NCBI GenBank assembly: GCA_013289825.1
Contig: JABCZF010000021.1
Span: forward strand, 1 to 64,000
Source of the DNA: Acidobacteriota bacterium
Lineage (GTDB): Bacteria > Acidobacteriota > Terriglobia > Acidiferrales > UBA7541
Reading direction: 5' to 3'
Length of the DNA: 64,000 bases
In this document: positions 63,332-64,000 of the stretch, one piece after another
Numbering within the stretch: position 1 is the stretch's first letter
Layout: each line of letters begins with the position of its first letter
Notes under the pieces: model-generated
Databases searched by the model: none
What the model saw: the letters and a program-made list of their open reading frames with translations, nothing else
Told to the model about the DNA's origin: nothing
Program-made: the position numbers and the translations under genes

Positions 63332-64000
63332 GAAAAACGCTTCCGCGAGCGCCAAAGAAAAGCATCACGACCGCATGGAAGAACTCCGCCGCCAATCCGC
63401 GGAAGCGGAAGCCGGCGGTGGTCCCGAACGCCGCGAACGCGAACACCAAGCCGGCAAGCTTGCCGCCCGCGAGAGAATTCATTTGCTCCTCGACGAAGGC
63501 ACCTTCGAAGAACTGGACAGATTTGTGCGCCACGGCTGTGTGGATTTTGGAATGCAGGAGCAGCGACCGGCCGGCGATGGCTTCGTCACCGGTTTTGGCC
63601 GCATGGACGGCCGTCTCGTCTACGTTTTTGCGCAAGACTTCACGGTATTCGGAGGATCGCTCTCGGAAGCCAACGCGCGGAAAATCTGCAAGATCATGGA
63701 CCTGGCCATGCGCGCCGGGGCTCCCGTTATTGGGCTCAACGACTCGGGCGGCGCGCGCATCCAGGAAGGAGTTGCCTCGCTCGCGGGTTATGCCGATATT
63801 TTTCTGCGCAATACGCTCGCCAGCGGTGTAATCCCTCAGATCAGCGCCATTATGGGCCCATGCGCGGGTGGCGCGGTTTATTCTCCGGCGATCACCGATT
63901 TCATTTTCATGACGCGTGAGACTTCCTACATGTTCGTCACCGGCCCTGACGTGATCAAGACCGTGACTCACGAAGAGGTTTCTAAGCAAGAGCTCGGTGG
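63324..64000 (+). CDS. Acyl-CoA carboxylase carboxyltransferase subunit (propionyl-CoA carboxylase beta-type, 3' cut)
   Basis: 225 codons visible, running off the window. The sequence is the carboxyltransferase subunit of biotin-dependent acyl-CoA carboxylases: [70 protein letters not shown] and [21 protein letters not shown]. It usually works with a biotin carboxylase subunit, perhaps just beyond the edge. The likely start is TTG 63324, with GGAGG 5 bases upstream, inside the previous gene. It is distinct from accD at 44478. Confidence 0.92.
   Translation, partial: MPEKNASASAKEKHHDRMEELRRQSAEAEAGGGPERREREHQAGKLAARERIHLLLDEGTFEELDRFVRHGCVDFGMQEQRPAGDGFVTGFGRMDGRLVYVFAQDFTVFGGSLSEANARKICKIMDLAMRAGAPVIGLNDSGGARIQEGVASLAGYADIFLRNTLASGVIPQISAIMGPCAGGAVYSPAITDFIFMTRETSYMFVTGPDVIKTVTHEEVSKQELG

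Noticed and set aside
1-64000. CRISPR arrays, tRNA, rRNA, transposase or prophage genes
   Set aside because: None was seen on either strand. The only tandem repeats are inside the glycine-rich gene and are coding, with no spacers between units.

Overview
The window reads as chromosomal DNA of a high-GC Gram-negative bacterium, most likely an acidobacterium (Acidobacteriota, Terriglobia-like). The basis is inference from gene content: an Oar-type TonB-dependent receptor with a carboxypeptidase-regulatory N-terminus, futalosine-pathway menaquinone genes, CdsZ-like and DUF4097/DUF5117 families, a minor-pilin operon next to hslVU, and many secreted proteins with Ala-rich signal peptides. No rRNA, tRNA, CRISPR array, insertion sequence or prophage was recognised. 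The six intergenic stretches longer than 300 bases (14135-14574, 25929-26461, 36444-36955, 43444-43855, 46673-46986 and the divergent region near 33687-33981, about 295) hold regulatory-looking DNA or nothing recognisable.

Layout. 1-6139: a GH18/polysaccharide deacetylase/GT2 fusion (cut by the window start), a GT-C type membrane glycosyltransferase and a cation diffusion facilitator. 6385-14134: an exported M1 aminopeptidase facing a minus-strand group of FecR-domain protein, exported TldD-like and TldE-like proteins and a Tat-exported MsrB. 14575-18881: pilin-like protein, tautomerase, CdsZ-like zinc-ribbon protein overlapping an RNase HI that carries an extra C-terminal antitoxin-like domain, then MqnC and MqnA. 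18972-25928: secreted metzincin-like DUF5117 protease, DUF4097 protein, and an APH/M23/class III aminotransferase fusion. 26462-30336: topA and xerC. 30450-36443: TonB receptor, beta-barrel protein, alpha/beta hydrolase and glycine-rich repeat protein.

36956-46672 is mostly housekeeping: VOC protein, rplU-rpmA, an MBL-fold protein, obgE-nadD-rsfS with a sensorless sigma-54 activator wedged before rlmH, a CobO-type adenosyltransferase, accD-folC. 46987-53255: purE-purK, a class I amidotransferase-like hydrolase, an SDR with an overlapping LolA-like protein, and a GMC oxidoreductase resembling long-chain alcohol oxidases. 53519-57660: minor pilin operon (FimT/GspH, PilV, PilW, PilX types) plus a Gln-rich coiled-coil protein. 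57800-64000: hslV-hslU, a fibronectin-III lipoprotein, a four-helix membrane protein, a FAH-family protein, two small membrane proteins, and the start of an acyl-CoA carboxylase carboxyltransferase cut by the window end.

The most unusual items are the exported TldD/TldE-MsrB operon, the RNase HI with a fused DUF104-like domain, the sensorless sigma-54 activator translationally coupled inside the rsfS-rlmH operon, and the two multi-domain fusions. No wholly new multigene defence or mobile system was identified.
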